A DNA stretch of 64,000 bases from positions 1-64,000 of the forward strand of contig JAGHZQ010000034.1 of NCBI GenBank assembly GCA_017746715.1. Reading direction: 5' to 3'. Shown in pieces: positions 9,738-18,263 of this stretch (position 1 is its first letter; each line of letters opens with the position of its first letter). The notes beneath the pieces were generated by a model, which saw only the letters and a list, made by a program, of their open reading frames with translations, searched no databases and had not been told where the DNA came from. A program made the translations under genes and the position numbers. This stretch comes from Cyanobacteria bacterium SBLK. GTDB taxonomy: Bacteria; Cyanobacteriota; Cyanobacteriia; Cyanobacteriales; Spirulinaceae.

Positions 9738-10244
9738 TTAAGGATTTTCTAAAAACATAGACACATAAATACGAAACTCGGGAATCTTATCCCATTCTTG
9801 GCGATCGGTGATTATTGTTTCTTCTGAATACATTGAAATTTCAAAATCAATCCCATTCTTATCTCGATAATTCCCAAGACCGAGAGTATTGACATCGCCT
9901 TTTTTAAAAATAGGTTCCCAACCGCAACAGAGAAATTTAAGGGAAGCCATCCCGAATTTTCTTTGCAGAATTTTTTCTACTCTTGCTGCATCAGATCCCT
10001 TAACAACATAAAAAGATTCTAATCGGTCAAAACCAAATTTTTTCACCTTTTTGCAGCGAATAAACTGTAAGTCTGATGGTTTTTCCTGCCATACTTTCAG
10101 AAAGTCTTCACAAACCGGTGTGACTTTATGGGTACGAGAAGAACAGGATATGAAAAATGGTATTACAACACTAATAATAATACTTGAAAGCCATTCCTTA
10201 CTCGGCACAAATTTCTTGAGAGATAAGATTTGCCTCAGCATCAA
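9738..10244 (-). CDS. hypothetical lipoprotein (possibly DUF4952-like)
   Basis: 168 residues. The N-terminal hydrophobic stretch IIISVVIPFFISC ends in a plausible lipobox Cys followed by SSR, so the product is likely lipid-anchored. The mature part has CEDFLKVW and LQFIRCKKVKK, then FYVVKGSDAARVEKILQRKF and LKFLCCGWEP, a pattern I associate with DUF4952-type proteins, though this could not be checked. Function unknown. It sits alone between rtcB and an oppositely oriented coiled-coil gene. Confidence 0.6.
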   Translation of the reverse strand: MMLRQILSLKKFVPSKEWLSSIIISVVIPFFISCSSRTHKVTPVCEDFLKVWQEKPSDLQFIRCKKVKKFGFDRLESFYVVKGSDAARVEKILQRKFGMASLKFLCCGWEPIFKKGDVNTLGLGNYRDKNGIDFEISMYSEETIITDRQEWDKIPEFRIYVSMFLENP

Positions 10245-10303
10245 GGAGAAAATTAATATAGCGATCGCTTATAATTTTAGCAAGCATCTTGGAACGAGAC
10301 AGC

Positions 10304-10669
10304 ATGAGTCGCGATCGCCTAGACCGAATCGAACGGATTTTGGACAATGTGGCACAACGCCAAGAAATTATCGTCCAAACCCAACAACAACAAAACGAGC
10401 GCATTGATAGTGCTATCTTTGAAACCGGGAGGATTTTAGGGAATTTTGGAGAACGCTTAGAGCGTGTTGAAGCAGTGGTCGAACAACTAACAGATAGTGT
10501 TAATCGTTTGACCCAAAATGTCGATCGCGTTACTCAGAGTACCGATCGCCTGATCGAAAATGCAGAACGCGATCGGGAAACCATCCGGGGAATGCAATCC
10601 GAAATCCGGGGTATTCAAGTGGAAAACCAGCGCATCATTCGCCATTTCTTCGGAGAGGAGAATGAGTAG
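10304..10669 (+). CDS. small coiled-coil protein
   Basis: 121 residues from the ATG at 10304 (MSRDRLDRIERIL); an in-frame TTG at 10289 is also possible. Almost the whole protein shows heptad repeats: LERVEAVVEQLTDSVNRL, then TQNVDRVTQSTDRLIENAER. No catalytic motif is visible. Proteins of this kind are frequent in cyanobacteria, often close to Uma2 genes, but their role is unknown. A hairpin repeat (10687-10714) follows the stop and probably terminates transcription in both directions. Confidence 0.6.
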   Translation: MSRDRLDRIERILDNVAQRQEIIVQTQQQQNERIDSAIFETGRILGNFGERLERVEAVVEQLTDSVNRLTQNVDRVTQSTDRLIENAERDRETIRGMQSEIRGIQVENQRIIRHFFGEENE

Positions 10670-10686
10670 GTTTTTCTAGATTTGAC

Positions 10687-10714
10687 GTAGAGACAAGACA
10701 TTCCTTGTCTCTAC
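10687..10714. terminator. palindromic repeat / bidirectional terminator
   Basis: GTAGAGACAAG (10687-10697) pairs perfectly with CTTGTCTCTAC (10704-10714) across a 6-base loop, between two convergent genes. It is a common cyanobacterial interspersed hairpin and may terminate both transcripts. Confidence 0.6.
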
Positions 10715-10724
10715 ACTTTCTTGA

Positions 10725-11699
10725 TTATCTTGTCTCCTCTTCATTCGTATCCGCTCCTATCAGTCTCGGCGGCTTTCTGCCTGCAAAAAATCGCTCGATT
10801 AATTTATTAAAGTTGATTCCCATCCCCATAAAATTGGGTTGTAACATTAAAATACCGTTTGCAACTTTGATTGCGGTGTCTTTATCGTCTGTATCTGCAA
10901 TAGCAACCTGAAGCAATTTCAGGAATTCTTCTTCAGTCCACTTATGAGAAACTCTGACAGAACCGAGTAATTCTGCGATCGCATAACGACGATCCGCATT
11001 TTCTGGAAAAACTTTGGTTTCGCCTTCACTTTCCAAACGGGTTAAATAGCTATAGCTGACCCCGAGATCTGGGCGATCGGGGAGGGGAATGCGTTCGCTA
11101 AACTCTAATTGTTCGAATCGTCGATGAATGTGACCGAATTCGGATCGCAGGACGGCTAAATAGTCCCGTCGTGCTTTTCCAGATACAATAATTTCAATCG
11201 CTCTCGCCTCATAATCCGCACGCACGATCGCACGAACGCCAAGCTCTTTTTCAGCGAGAACGAGTCCGGTTCGCCAACGCAAATCGCGATCGATTTGGTC
11301 GTGGAGTCGCACGATCAGACGAGGAATGACGGAACGCGGAACAAATTTGACATATTCATATTTAAGCACTGCGAGATCCGTCTCTGCAAAATCGAAATCC
11401 GGCTCGGGAACGGGGAGTAAATCTGGCACTAAGACGCGCTTTTCATCAATGAGGTAGCATAACTCAAACTTTTGCATGATATTGAGGATGTAGGGGTGAC
11501 ATCCGCGATCGTAAGTCTCGGTATCTTTTTGCTGGAGACAGTCTGAAAATTGGTTTAGCGTTAATACACCGCCTTTATCTGCTAACAATGGCGAATTAAT
11601 GATTGCGTATACGCCACCCGTTAACCAACGCGGATCGAGGACGTGAGTTTTAAACAGGTTGTAATCTGGGAAGTGGATGACGACACCCAAATCATTCAA
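10725..11699 (-). pseudogene. COR domain half of an interrupted Roco protein
   Basis: The 324-residue reading frame begins (TTG) with NDLGVVIHFPDY, then LDPRWLTGGVYAIINS and a run of COR-type sequence (VPRSVIPRLIVRLHDQI). These are the C-terminal-of-Roc parts expected directly after a Roc GTPase. The upstream Roc ORF (11760-12944) is in the same frame, separated only by a TAA at 11760-11762 and 20 open codons that also read like COR sequence (ACEVPLGNQQDTLAQFL). So this is the 3' part of one gene split by a nonsense codon. The C-terminal 75 residues or so (WTEEEFLKLLQVAI onward) may be a small effector-associated helical domain. Confidence 0.75.
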
Positions 11700-11759
11700 G
11701 AATTGAGCCAGCGTATCTTGTTGATTTCCGAGGGGAACTTCGCAGGCAGCACAGCACTC

Positions 11760-12944
11760 TTAGTAGGCTATTAAATCGATAAAGGGTTGCTCCATATCTT
11801 CGAGCTTTTCTTTGACGTTTAGCCAAGATTGCGGCCATCGAGTTTTTAGTAACTCTACGCGATCTAGCGCCTGAGAAATTGCTTCTCGGAGTTCGTCCAA
11901 TCCAGTTTTTGAAAGACAACTAACGCGAACAAATTCGACAATTCCGGGATATTTCTGGCGCAAGAATTTGCGGTTAACATCATAACCTCGATTTTCATCG
12001 GATTTATTGAGAACGACGATAACGGGAGCATCTCCACCAAAAGCCTGAACGTGCTTCAGCCAATATTCTGCTTGTTCTTCTTTGCGACCATCAAGAACGA
12101 CAATATAAACACTGCGCTTGGATAAGAAAAATTGGTGCGTTGCGTGCATGATCTCTTGACCTCCAAAATCCCAAGACTTGAGAACTACGAGTCGATTTGA
12201 AGCAGTTGTATGGTAAAGAGAATGGATATTAATTCCGTGAGTTTGGCTTTCGTTAGAATCAAAAGGCTCTTTCAGTAGAGCTTTGAGAAGAGAGGTCTTT
12301 CCCGCACCTCCATGTCCAACAAGTAAGAATTTAACTTCGTTTAATTCGCGTTCTCTAGTACTTCGAGCCACAAAATAGCTTATCACTGCTTCACGACCGC
12401 GAGCAACAATCTCTAGGGGGGGATTTTGCAGTTTACTACCAACAAAAATACCTGTAATATCAAGAAAATATCTACGAACATTTGGATACAGATTGAGGTA
12501 TGTAATAAGGTCTTCTTCTTCTTTCCAACGAATTCTATTAGACCTTTCATCAATCATAAAATCATCTATTGAGTCAGTAACGATTGGAATCTCAAAATCA
12601 ATAATATCTTTAGGTAGAGAACGACATCCGTGTATATAAAGAAATTGAAGATGATTGAGTTTTGATATACCATAAGGTAAGTGAAAGCTAAAAGGAAAGA
12701 CAAGGCGTTTCAGGAAATTCTGAGCATAAAGCCATTCAAAGAAATTCTTACCTATTTTCAGTCCCTTTCTTGCATTAATCGGTCTAAGTCCCACTTTTAG
12801 TCCCGAAATCTCTCCCTCTTCAGAAAGAGCATAAGCAAAACTCGAACCTGTAGGAATGATCGCAGCGAGTTCCGTTTCTATGGGAACGATTGAAGTATCA
12901 AGCAGTTGTTGGAGAGTTTTTGCAATATCGGTCTGTTTCGCCAT
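11760..12944 (-). CDS. Roc GTPase domain protein (5' part of a Roco gene)
   Basis: 394 residues with an intact Roc GTPase: P-loop GHGGAGKTSL (about 210-219), switch DFGGQE (259-264) and NKSD (313-316). The N-terminal 200 residues carry weak leucine-rich-repeat-like sequence (SKLNHLQFLYIHGCRSLP). Roco proteins dimerise through COR and act as GTP-regulated scaffolds; bacterial ones often belong to conflict or signalling STAND-like systems. Translation ends at a TAA just where the COR domain should start, and the COR half continues in the same frame downstream. The product is either a natural Roc-only protein, a read-through product or a broken gene. Confidence 0.75.
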   Translation of the reverse strand: MAKQTDIAKTLQQLLDTSIVPIETELAAIIPTGSSFAYALSEEGEISGLKVGLRPINARKGLKIGKNFFEWLYAQNFLKRLVFPFSFHLPYGISKLNHLQFLYIHGCRSLPKDIIDFEIPIVTDSIDDFMIDERSNRIRWKEEEDLITYLNLYPNVRRYFLDITGIFVGSKLQNPPLEIVARGREAVISYFVARSTRERELNEVKFLLVGHGGAGKTSLLKALLKEPFDSNESQTHGINIHSLYHTTASNRLVVLKSWDFGGQEIMHATHQFFLSKRSVYIVVLDGRKEEQAEYWLKHVQAFGGDAPVIVVLNKSDENRGYDVNRKFLRQKYPGIVEFVRVSCLSKTGLDELREAISQALDRVELLKTRWPQSWLNVKEKLEDMEQPFIDLIAY

Positions 12945-13041
12945 ATCTACCTTATTCTTGATGCTAAAAGTGAGAAAAATCTACAGTCATGCGCTACCAA
13001 AACACCCAACTACTACGCATCACTTTTTAATCATAGCTTTT

Positions 13042-13120
13042 TTATTTTTGAATGACATCGAGATCGATGCCATTCTCAATGAGCAATTGTTGCAAGCGAT
13101 TCGCCCGATCGCCCCATCCC
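13042..13120 (-). pseudogene. Uma2 C-terminal remnant
   Basis: The minus-strand reading GDRANRLQQLLIENGIDLD ends in VIQK and a stop. It matches the helical C-terminal tail typical of Uma2 proteins (RAxRLxxLLxxxGIDPD). No nuclease core precedes it. A short relic in the gap between the Roco gene and the MFS gene. Confidence 0.35.
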
Positions 13121-13176
13121 CAATCCCAACAAACCCAAAAAGCAAAATAAAATAGGGCAGAGTTTGGACGAAAAAA

Positions 13177-14367
13177 ATGACACGAGATCGAGTATTGTGG
13201 TGGCGCGTCGGTGGGATTGCAGCAGTACAGGGATCCATTACCCTAACTTGGGTCATTTATGCGTTATATTTGCCGCAATTGCTGGAACAGTTGGGTTTTG
13301 CGAGAGAATTGGCGATCGTTCTTTTAACCATAGAACACGCTTTAGAAGCCGTTATCGAACCCATTTCCGGGGGACTGAGCGATCGCTGGCAAAGATTTAT
13401 GGGGACGCGGTTTCCTTTTATTGCTTTGGGAATCATTCTCGCATCGGCATTTTTTATCGGCATTCCCGCGATCGCTATTTTTGGGAGTCCTTCGACGGTG
13501 ATTAGATATCTATTACCCATTTTTGCCGTCGCTTGGGCTTCAGCAATGGCAATTTTTCGCAGTCCTGCGGTGACATTATTGGGAAAAACCGCCCCACCCG
13601 TCGCATTACCCCTCGCGGCCAGTTGTTTGACCTTAGCGCAACAAATAGTAGGAGGATTGCGCTTTACTGCCTATGGCTTCATTTTAGGCTTAGGACCCGC
13701 CTTTGCCTTTGCGATCGGTTCCGTCGCATTGTTGGCAGGTGCAGCCTTTTTGCGCTTTGTCACCCCTCCTGAAGCCCCACAATTGGAAGAAAAAAGCACG
13801 CCCGAAGGTTTGAACCTGCCAACAATTTTAACCATTATCGGTACGGGAATCGGCATTGCTTGGGCGTTTCGCTTCCTCTTTGCCACCCTCGGCCCGGTTT
13901 ACAGTAATTTCCTCGATAGCGATGCAGGATGGGCAATGACAGGATTCAGTTTGGGAATGGCAATGTGTGCCCTGCCTGCGGGAAAATTAGCGACAAAATG
14001 GGGCAATACACCGGCCATGTTAGGGGGAATGGGTAGCGCGATCGCCCTGTTATTGGCCTTGACATTTCTCCCTGTTAGTTTGGCAGTCGCGATCGCCTCG
14101 GTCGTGCTGGCTTTTTCCTTCAGTCTTATCCTCAATGGTATGGTACCCTTTGTTTTGGGATTGATTCCCCAAGGGCGATCGGGATTCGGGATCGGCTTAT
14201 TTTTCGGGGGGTTTAGTGCTGCGATGAGTTTCTTTGACGGCATATTCTCAACAGTAAAAGGATTGCCGACAACCGGAATTTGCGGCGCGATCGCGTTGGC
14301 ATTTGCTGGTACATTAATTGCATTGAGTACGCGAATTTCTCCAAAGATCGAAGGACAAAGCAGTTAA
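13177..14367 (+). CDS. MFS transporter
   Basis: 396 residues, hydrophobic throughout, with about 11-12 predicted membrane helices and an MFS-like loop after the second helix (GGLSDRWQRFMGTRFPF, similar to GxxxDRxGRR). The substrate is unknown. The stop overlaps the thiE start (TAATG), so the two are translationally coupled. A link to thiamine precursors is only an inference from that position. Confidence 0.8.
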   Translation: MTRDRVLWWRVGGIAAVQGSITLTWVIYALYLPQLLEQLGFARELAIVLLTIEHALEAVIEPISGGLSDRWQRFMGTRFPFIALGIILASAFFIGIPAIAIFGSPSTVIRYLLPIFAVAWASAMAIFRSPAVTLLGKTAPPVALPLAASCLTLAQQIVGGLRFTAYGFILGLGPAFAFAIGSVALLAGAAFLRFVTPPEAPQLEEKSTPEGLNLPTILTIIGTGIGIAWAFRFLFATLGPVYSNFLDSDAGWAMTGFSLGMAMCALPAGKLATKWGNTPAMLGGMGSAIALLLALTFLPVSLAVAIASVVLAFSFSLILNGMVPFVLGLIPQGRSGFGIGLFFGGFSAAMSFFDGIFSTVKGLPTTGICGAIALAFAGTLIALSTRISPKIEGQSS

Positions 14368-15422
14368 TGGGCGAACCAAAGCAGGATGACTTATGGCAAA
14401 TGCAGGCAGTCTACCGGATTTTAGATGCTAATCTAGACCGGGCGAGGGAAGGATTGAGAATCGTTGAGGAATGGTGTCGCTTTGGGTTGAGCGATCGCCA
14501 ACTAACCCATGCGTGCAAGGAAATGCGCCAAGAAATCGCCACTTGGCATACTGCTGACATTCGCCAAGCACGGGATACCCTCGGGGATCCAGGCACTGAG
14601 TTATCCCATCCCCAAGAAGAAACCCGCAGCAATATCAAACAAGTGTTGCAGGCGAATTTGTGCCGGGTACAAGAAGCCTTGCGGGTTTTGGAAGAGTACG
14701 GCAAATTAGAGCGTCCGGAAATGGCGGCAGCCGCCAAGCAGATTCGCTATCGGACTTATGTTCTAGAAACGGAACTTTTCGGCACCAGTCGCCAGCAACT
14801 CCTCGAAGAATCTCTGCTTTATTTAGTCACGTCCCCTTCGCAACAATTATTTGCAGTCGTAGAAGCAGCCTTGCAAGGGGGATTGACCCTCGTGCAGTAT
14901 CGCGATAAAAATGCCGACGATACGGTCAGACTGGCACAGGCGCAAAAACTTTGCGATCTCTGCCATCGCTATCGAGCGTTATTTATCGTCAACGATCGCA
15001 TTGATATTGCCCTAGCAGTGGATGCCGATGGCGTGCATTTAGGGCAGCAGGACACCCCCGTAGAAGTGGCACGGCGGCTTTTGGGATCTCGTCGCCTTAT
15101 CGGTCGTTCTACGACGAATCCGGGGGAAATGGACAAAGCGATCGCCGAGGGAGTCGATTATATTGGGGCGGGTCCGGTTTACGAAACCCCCACCAAACCC
15201 GGAAAAGCGGCGGCAGGATTTGAATATTTGCGCCACGTTAAGGAGAATTGTCCCCTCCCTTGGTTTGCGATCGGCGGCATTAACGAACAAAATCTCAATG
15301 AGGCGATCGAAGCGGGAACGAAGCGAGTTGCTATTGTTCGAGCGATTATGCAAGCCGAACAACCCGCACGGACTACACAATATTTTCTCAGTCAACTCAA
15401 ATCAATGAACAATTATCAATGA
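14367..15422 (+). CDS. thiE: thiamine phosphate synthase ThiE with N-terminal extra domain
   Basis: 351 residues. The C-terminal TIM-barrel half has QYRDKNADD, FIVNDRIDIALAVDADGVHLGQ, IGRSTTN, VDYIGAGPVYETPTKPG and WFAIGGIN, all hallmarks of ThiE, which joins HMP-PP and the thiazole phosphate to give thiamine phosphate. The first 130 residues or so (YRILDANLDRAREGLRIVEE and NLCRVQEALRVLEEYGKLE) are the helical domain found at the N-terminus of cyanobacterial ThiE (ThiD2-like). The start is the ATG at 14367 that overlaps the MFS stop; the longer reading to 14280 lies inside the MFS gene. The end overlaps thiS (ATGA). Confidence 0.93.
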   Translation: MGEPKQDDLWQMQAVYRILDANLDRAREGLRIVEEWCRFGLSDRQLTHACKEMRQEIATWHTADIRQARDTLGDPGTELSHPQEETRSNIKQVLQANLCRVQEALRVLEEYGKLERPEMAAAAKQIRYRTYVLETELFGTSRQQLLEESLLYLVTSPSQQLFAVVEAALQGGLTLVQYRDKNADDTVRLAQAQKLCDLCHRYRALFIVNDRIDIALAVDADGVHLGQQDTPVEVARRLLGSRRLIGRSTTNPGEMDKAIAEGVDYIGAGPVYETPTKPGKAAAGFEYLRHVKENCPLPWFAIGGINEQNLNEAIEAGTKRVAIVRAIMQAEQPARTTQYFLSQLKSMNNYQ

Positions 15423-15751
15423 AAAACCAACAACTCACAACCAATACTTCGGCTTCACTCCCTTCGACTTCGCTCGAGGCAAGCAGTGCAAGCAACCAAC
15501 ACTTGGACTTTGCGGCTGCTGAGCCTGTTGAAGTGCAGTACAAGCAACCAACAACATTACAAGTCAACGGCGATTCTTTTGTTTGTAAAGCCAATAGTTC
15601 TTTGCCCGAACTGCTCGAACAAATGGAACTCGATCCGCGCTTGGTTGCGGTTGAGTATAATGGGGAAATTCTCCATCGACAATATTGGCAAACGACGGAA
15701 ATGAAAGATGGCGATCGCTTGGAAATTGTCACGATTGTTGGCGGAGGATAA
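15419..15751 (+). CDS. thiS: sulfur carrier protein ThiS with N-terminal extension
   Basis: 110 residues, where ThiS usually has 65-70. The ubiquitin-like core (TLQVNGDSFVCK ... VAVEYNGEILHR ... DGDRLEIVTIVGGG) is complete and ends in the Gly-Gly tail that is adenylated and thiocarboxylated to donate sulfur for the thiazole ring. Residues 9 to about 44 are encoded by interspersed repeat DNA (ACTTCGGCTTC, CTTCGACTTCGCTCGAGG and GAGCCTGTTGAAG elements) that stayed in frame between a short native start and the core. The gene overlaps thiE by 4 bases. Confidence 0.9.
   Translation: MKNQQLTTNTSASLPSTSLEASSASNQHLDFAAAEPVEVQYKQPTTLQVNGDSFVCKANSSLPELLEQMELDPRLVAVEYNGEILHRQYWQTTEMKDGDRLEIVTIVGGG
15447..15540. 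repeat. interspersed repeat elements inside thiS
   Basis: Contains TTCGGCTTC, CTTCGACTTCGCTCGAGGCA and GAGCCTGTTGAAG, the same element types seen at 1999-2040 and 8428-8449. It is in frame within thiS and adds about 35 residues ahead of the ThiS core. Confidence 0.6.
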
Positions 15752-15756
15752 TCAAT

Positions 15757-17379
15757 ATGAAGGGGTGGCGAAGATTTTGTTTGATTGTTTTGATATCGGG
15801 CGTTATTTTGCGCTTCTATAATTTGTCCGGCCAGTTATACTGGCACGATGAAGCATTTACTTCGCTGCGAATTTCTGGTTATACTGCCGAAGAAGTGAAA
15901 CAAGAGATTTTTACGGGAGAACTGATTCAAGTAAAAGACTTACAAAAATATCAAAACTCTAACCGCGATCGTAATATTTCCCACGTTATTGATGCCCTTG
16001 CTCTCGAAGACTCTCAGCATCCTCCTCTCTATTATATTCTGATTAAACTGTGGGCGGATTGGTTCGGTTCTTCAATTCCCGTCATTCGCAGTTTTTCGGC
16101 TCTGATTAGTCTCCTTGTTTTCCCTTGTTTGTATTGGCTGTGTTGGGAACTCTTTCGGTCTCCTTTAGTCGGGTGGATGGCGATCGCGATCGCCTCCGTG
16201 TCTCCCTATTTCTTCCTGTACGCCCGAGAAGCACGACAATACAGTCTTTGGACGGTGACAATTTTACTGACTGGCATCCTCTTATTGCGATCGATTCGCC
16301 TCACTCGCGAGGAGATCCCTTTTCAGCAAAGTTTTAAAAATTGGGGAGGATATGCGATCGCATTAACTTTTTCTTTCTATACATTTCCCATATCTGCGAT
16401 CGTGGCAATCGGACAAGGAATTTATGTTTTGATCGCGGAGACGCTTCTCAATCGATTTCATCGTTTTAAATCTCTTTTATTTTATAGTTTTGCTTCTTGT
16501 TTTTCTATACTTTTATTTTCTCCTTGGGTCGCTATCATGATTTCTTCTTGGTCAAAAACAGGGCCGAGTTGGACAGAAAGACCTTTACCTTTGCTCATTT
16601 GGTTAAAACTTTGGGGAATGCACTTTAGCCGCTTTTTTATTTTTTCAATTGATGGTTTTGGCTTCCATACTTTACTTAATTATATCACTTTGCCTATTTT
16701 TATTCTTTTATTTCTTTATTCTCTTTATTTTCTTTGTCGCCAAACCCCCGTTAAAGTTTGGCTATTTATTCTCATTTTAACCTTAATCATTCCTTTTGCT
16801 CTGGCTTCTCCCGATCTGCTCTGGGGAGGACAGCGATCGACCTCTAGTCGTTATCTTCTTCCCATGTATTTAGGCATGGATATTGCGATCGCCTATTTAT
16901 TTACCGCACAAATTTTGCAATCTCGTTTCTGGCCGAGTTTTTTCTGGAAAAGCATAACCTTAGCGACGATCTCATTAGGCTTAATTTCTTGCCTTTTTTA
17001 CGTTAATGCAGAAGCATCATGGATAAAAGGAGTCAGTTTTAATAATCCCGAAATTGTCCGGGCGATCGCCCCCAGTTCGAAATCTTTACTGATTACCACT
17101 TCTGCTGAAATTAATTTTGGCAATATCCTTGCCTTGAGTCACGTTCTCGATCCAAATATAAATTTATTATTAATTGATGTGTACGCGCCATCGGATTGGG
17201 AGATAATAGCAAAAATCCCAGAAAGTTTCCAAAATATCTATTTTTTAAATGTCTCGGATCGATGGCGTCAAAAGTTTGAAAATCAATATAATTTTCAAAC
17301 CAAACCGATCTATTCCGATACATTCTTGTGGCTCTGGCAGAAAAATCAAAAGTTTCGATCGATGGGTGTATTATCATGA
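15757..17379 (+). CDS. glycosyltransferase family 39-like membrane protein
   Basis: 540 residues from the ATG at 15757, preceded by GGAGG from the end of thiS. The first loop has YWHDEAFTSLRISG, with the acidic pair characteristic of GT-C glycosyltransferases (ArnT/PMT type), followed by HPPLYYILIKLWADWFG. About 10 further hydrophobic helices follow, then a periplasmic C-terminal part. It would transfer a sugar from a polyprenyl-phosphate donor; the acceptor is unknown. The stop overlaps potB (ATGA), which is unusual company for this enzyme type. Confidence 0.8.
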   Translation: MKGWRRFCLIVLISGVILRFYNLSGQLYWHDEAFTSLRISGYTAEEVKQEIFTGELIQVKDLQKYQNSNRDRNISHVIDALALEDSQHPPLYYILIKLWADWFGSSIPVIRSFSALISLLVFPCLYWLCWELFRSPLVGWMAIAIASVSPYFFLYAREARQYSLWTVTILLTGILLLRSIRLTREEIPFQQSFKNWGGYAIALTFSFYTFPISAIVAIGQGIYVLIAETLLNRFHRFKSLLFYSFASCFSILLFSPWVAIMISSWSKTGPSWTERPLPLLIWLKLWGMHFSRFFIFSIDGFGFHTLLNYITLPIFILLFLYSLYFLCRQTPVKVWLFILILTLIIPFALASPDLLWGGQRSTSSRYLLPMYLGMDIAIAYLFTAQILQSRFWPSFFWKSITLATISLGLISCLFYVNAEASWIKGVSFNNPEIVRAIAPSSKSLLITTSAEINFGNILALSHVLDPNINLLLIDVYAPSDWEIIAKIPESFQNIYFLNVSDRWRQKFENQYNFQTKPIYSDTFLWLWQKNQKFRSMGVLS

Positions 17380-18263
17380 ACTTTACTCAACTCAACTTAA
17401 CAGAAAAAATTAGATTGTATTTGCAAACGAATACTCGCAAAAAGCTCAATCTTTTTGTTTTTCTGTTTCCCGGAACATTGTGGCTAATTTTCTTCTTTAT
17501 TTTTCCTTTAGCAATTGTCTTGATTTATAGTTTTCTCGAACGAGGAACTTATGGTGGCGTAAGCTGGATTTTTACAATAGAAAACTACGAACGCCTCTTC
17601 AATCCTATTTACTGGACGGTCTTGTTGCGTTCTCTATACCTTGCTTTCTTAACTACTTTTTTCTGCTTGCTTGTCGGTTATCCTCTCGCTTTTTTTATCG
17701 TCATGCAGCCCCCTAGATGGCGGAATACTCTCTTGCTTCTCGTTATTATTCCCTTTTGGACAAATTTTCTAGTTCGGATTTATGCTTGGATTGTTTTATT
17801 GAGAAATGAAGGAGTCATTAATGTTGTTTTGCAAGGTCTGGGAATCGTCAGCGAACCGTTAGAACTTCTCTTTACTCCTTTTGCCATTTCTATTGGTTTA
17901 ATTTATGGTTATCTTCCTTTTATGATTTTACCGCTCTATGCAACCATTGAAAAATTTAACTTCTCCCTGATTGAGGCTTCTCACGATTTAGGAGCAAATG
18001 ATTGGCGAACGTTCTGGCGAGTTGTTTTACCCTTAACCTCCAGAGGCATTATCGCCGGTTCTCTCTTGATTTTTATTCCCTCTGTCGGCGAATATGTTAC
18101 CCCAGATATATTAGGTGGAGCGAAGACATTGATGATCGGTAATTTAATTCAAAATCAATTTTCAGGCGCTCGAGACTGGCCGTTTGGTTCGGTTTTGTCA
18201 ATTATAATGATGGCAATTGTTTTGCTGCCCATTCTTATTTACTTTAGAATTTCAGAAGAATAA
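17376..18263 (+). CDS. potB: spermidine/putrescine-type ABC permease PotB
   Basis: 295 residues from the ATG at 17376, which overlaps the preceding stop. Six membrane helices, and the cytoplasmic EAA loop is visible as LIEASHDLGANDWRTFWRVVLPLT, contacting the ATPase. The N-terminal FPGTLWLIFFFIFPLAIVLI and the SFLERGTYGGVSW segment are typical of PotB/PotH. With PotC it forms the channel of a polyamine-type importer. The stop overlaps the potC start (TAATG). Confidence 0.9.
   Translation: MNFTQLNLTEKIRLYLQTNTRKKLNLFVFLFPGTLWLIFFFIFPLAIVLIYSFLERGTYGGVSWIFTIENYERLFNPIYWTVLLRSLYLAFLTTFFCLLVGYPLAFFIVMQPPRWRNTLLLLVIIPFWTNFLVRIYAWIVLLRNEGVINVVLQGLGIVSEPLELLFTPFAISIGLIYGYLPFMILPLYATIEKFNFSLIEASHDLGANDWRTFWRVVLPLTSRGIIAGSLLIFIPSVGEYVTPDILGGAKTLMIGNLIQNQFSGARDWPFGSVLSIIMMAIVLLPILIYFRISEE

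Noticed and set aside
10198..10300. Small minus-strand ORF ending ISDRYINFLLDAEANLISQE and ICAE
   Set aside because: The last 30 residues look protein-like, but the start is unclear, it overlaps the 9738 gene start and no family was recognised.
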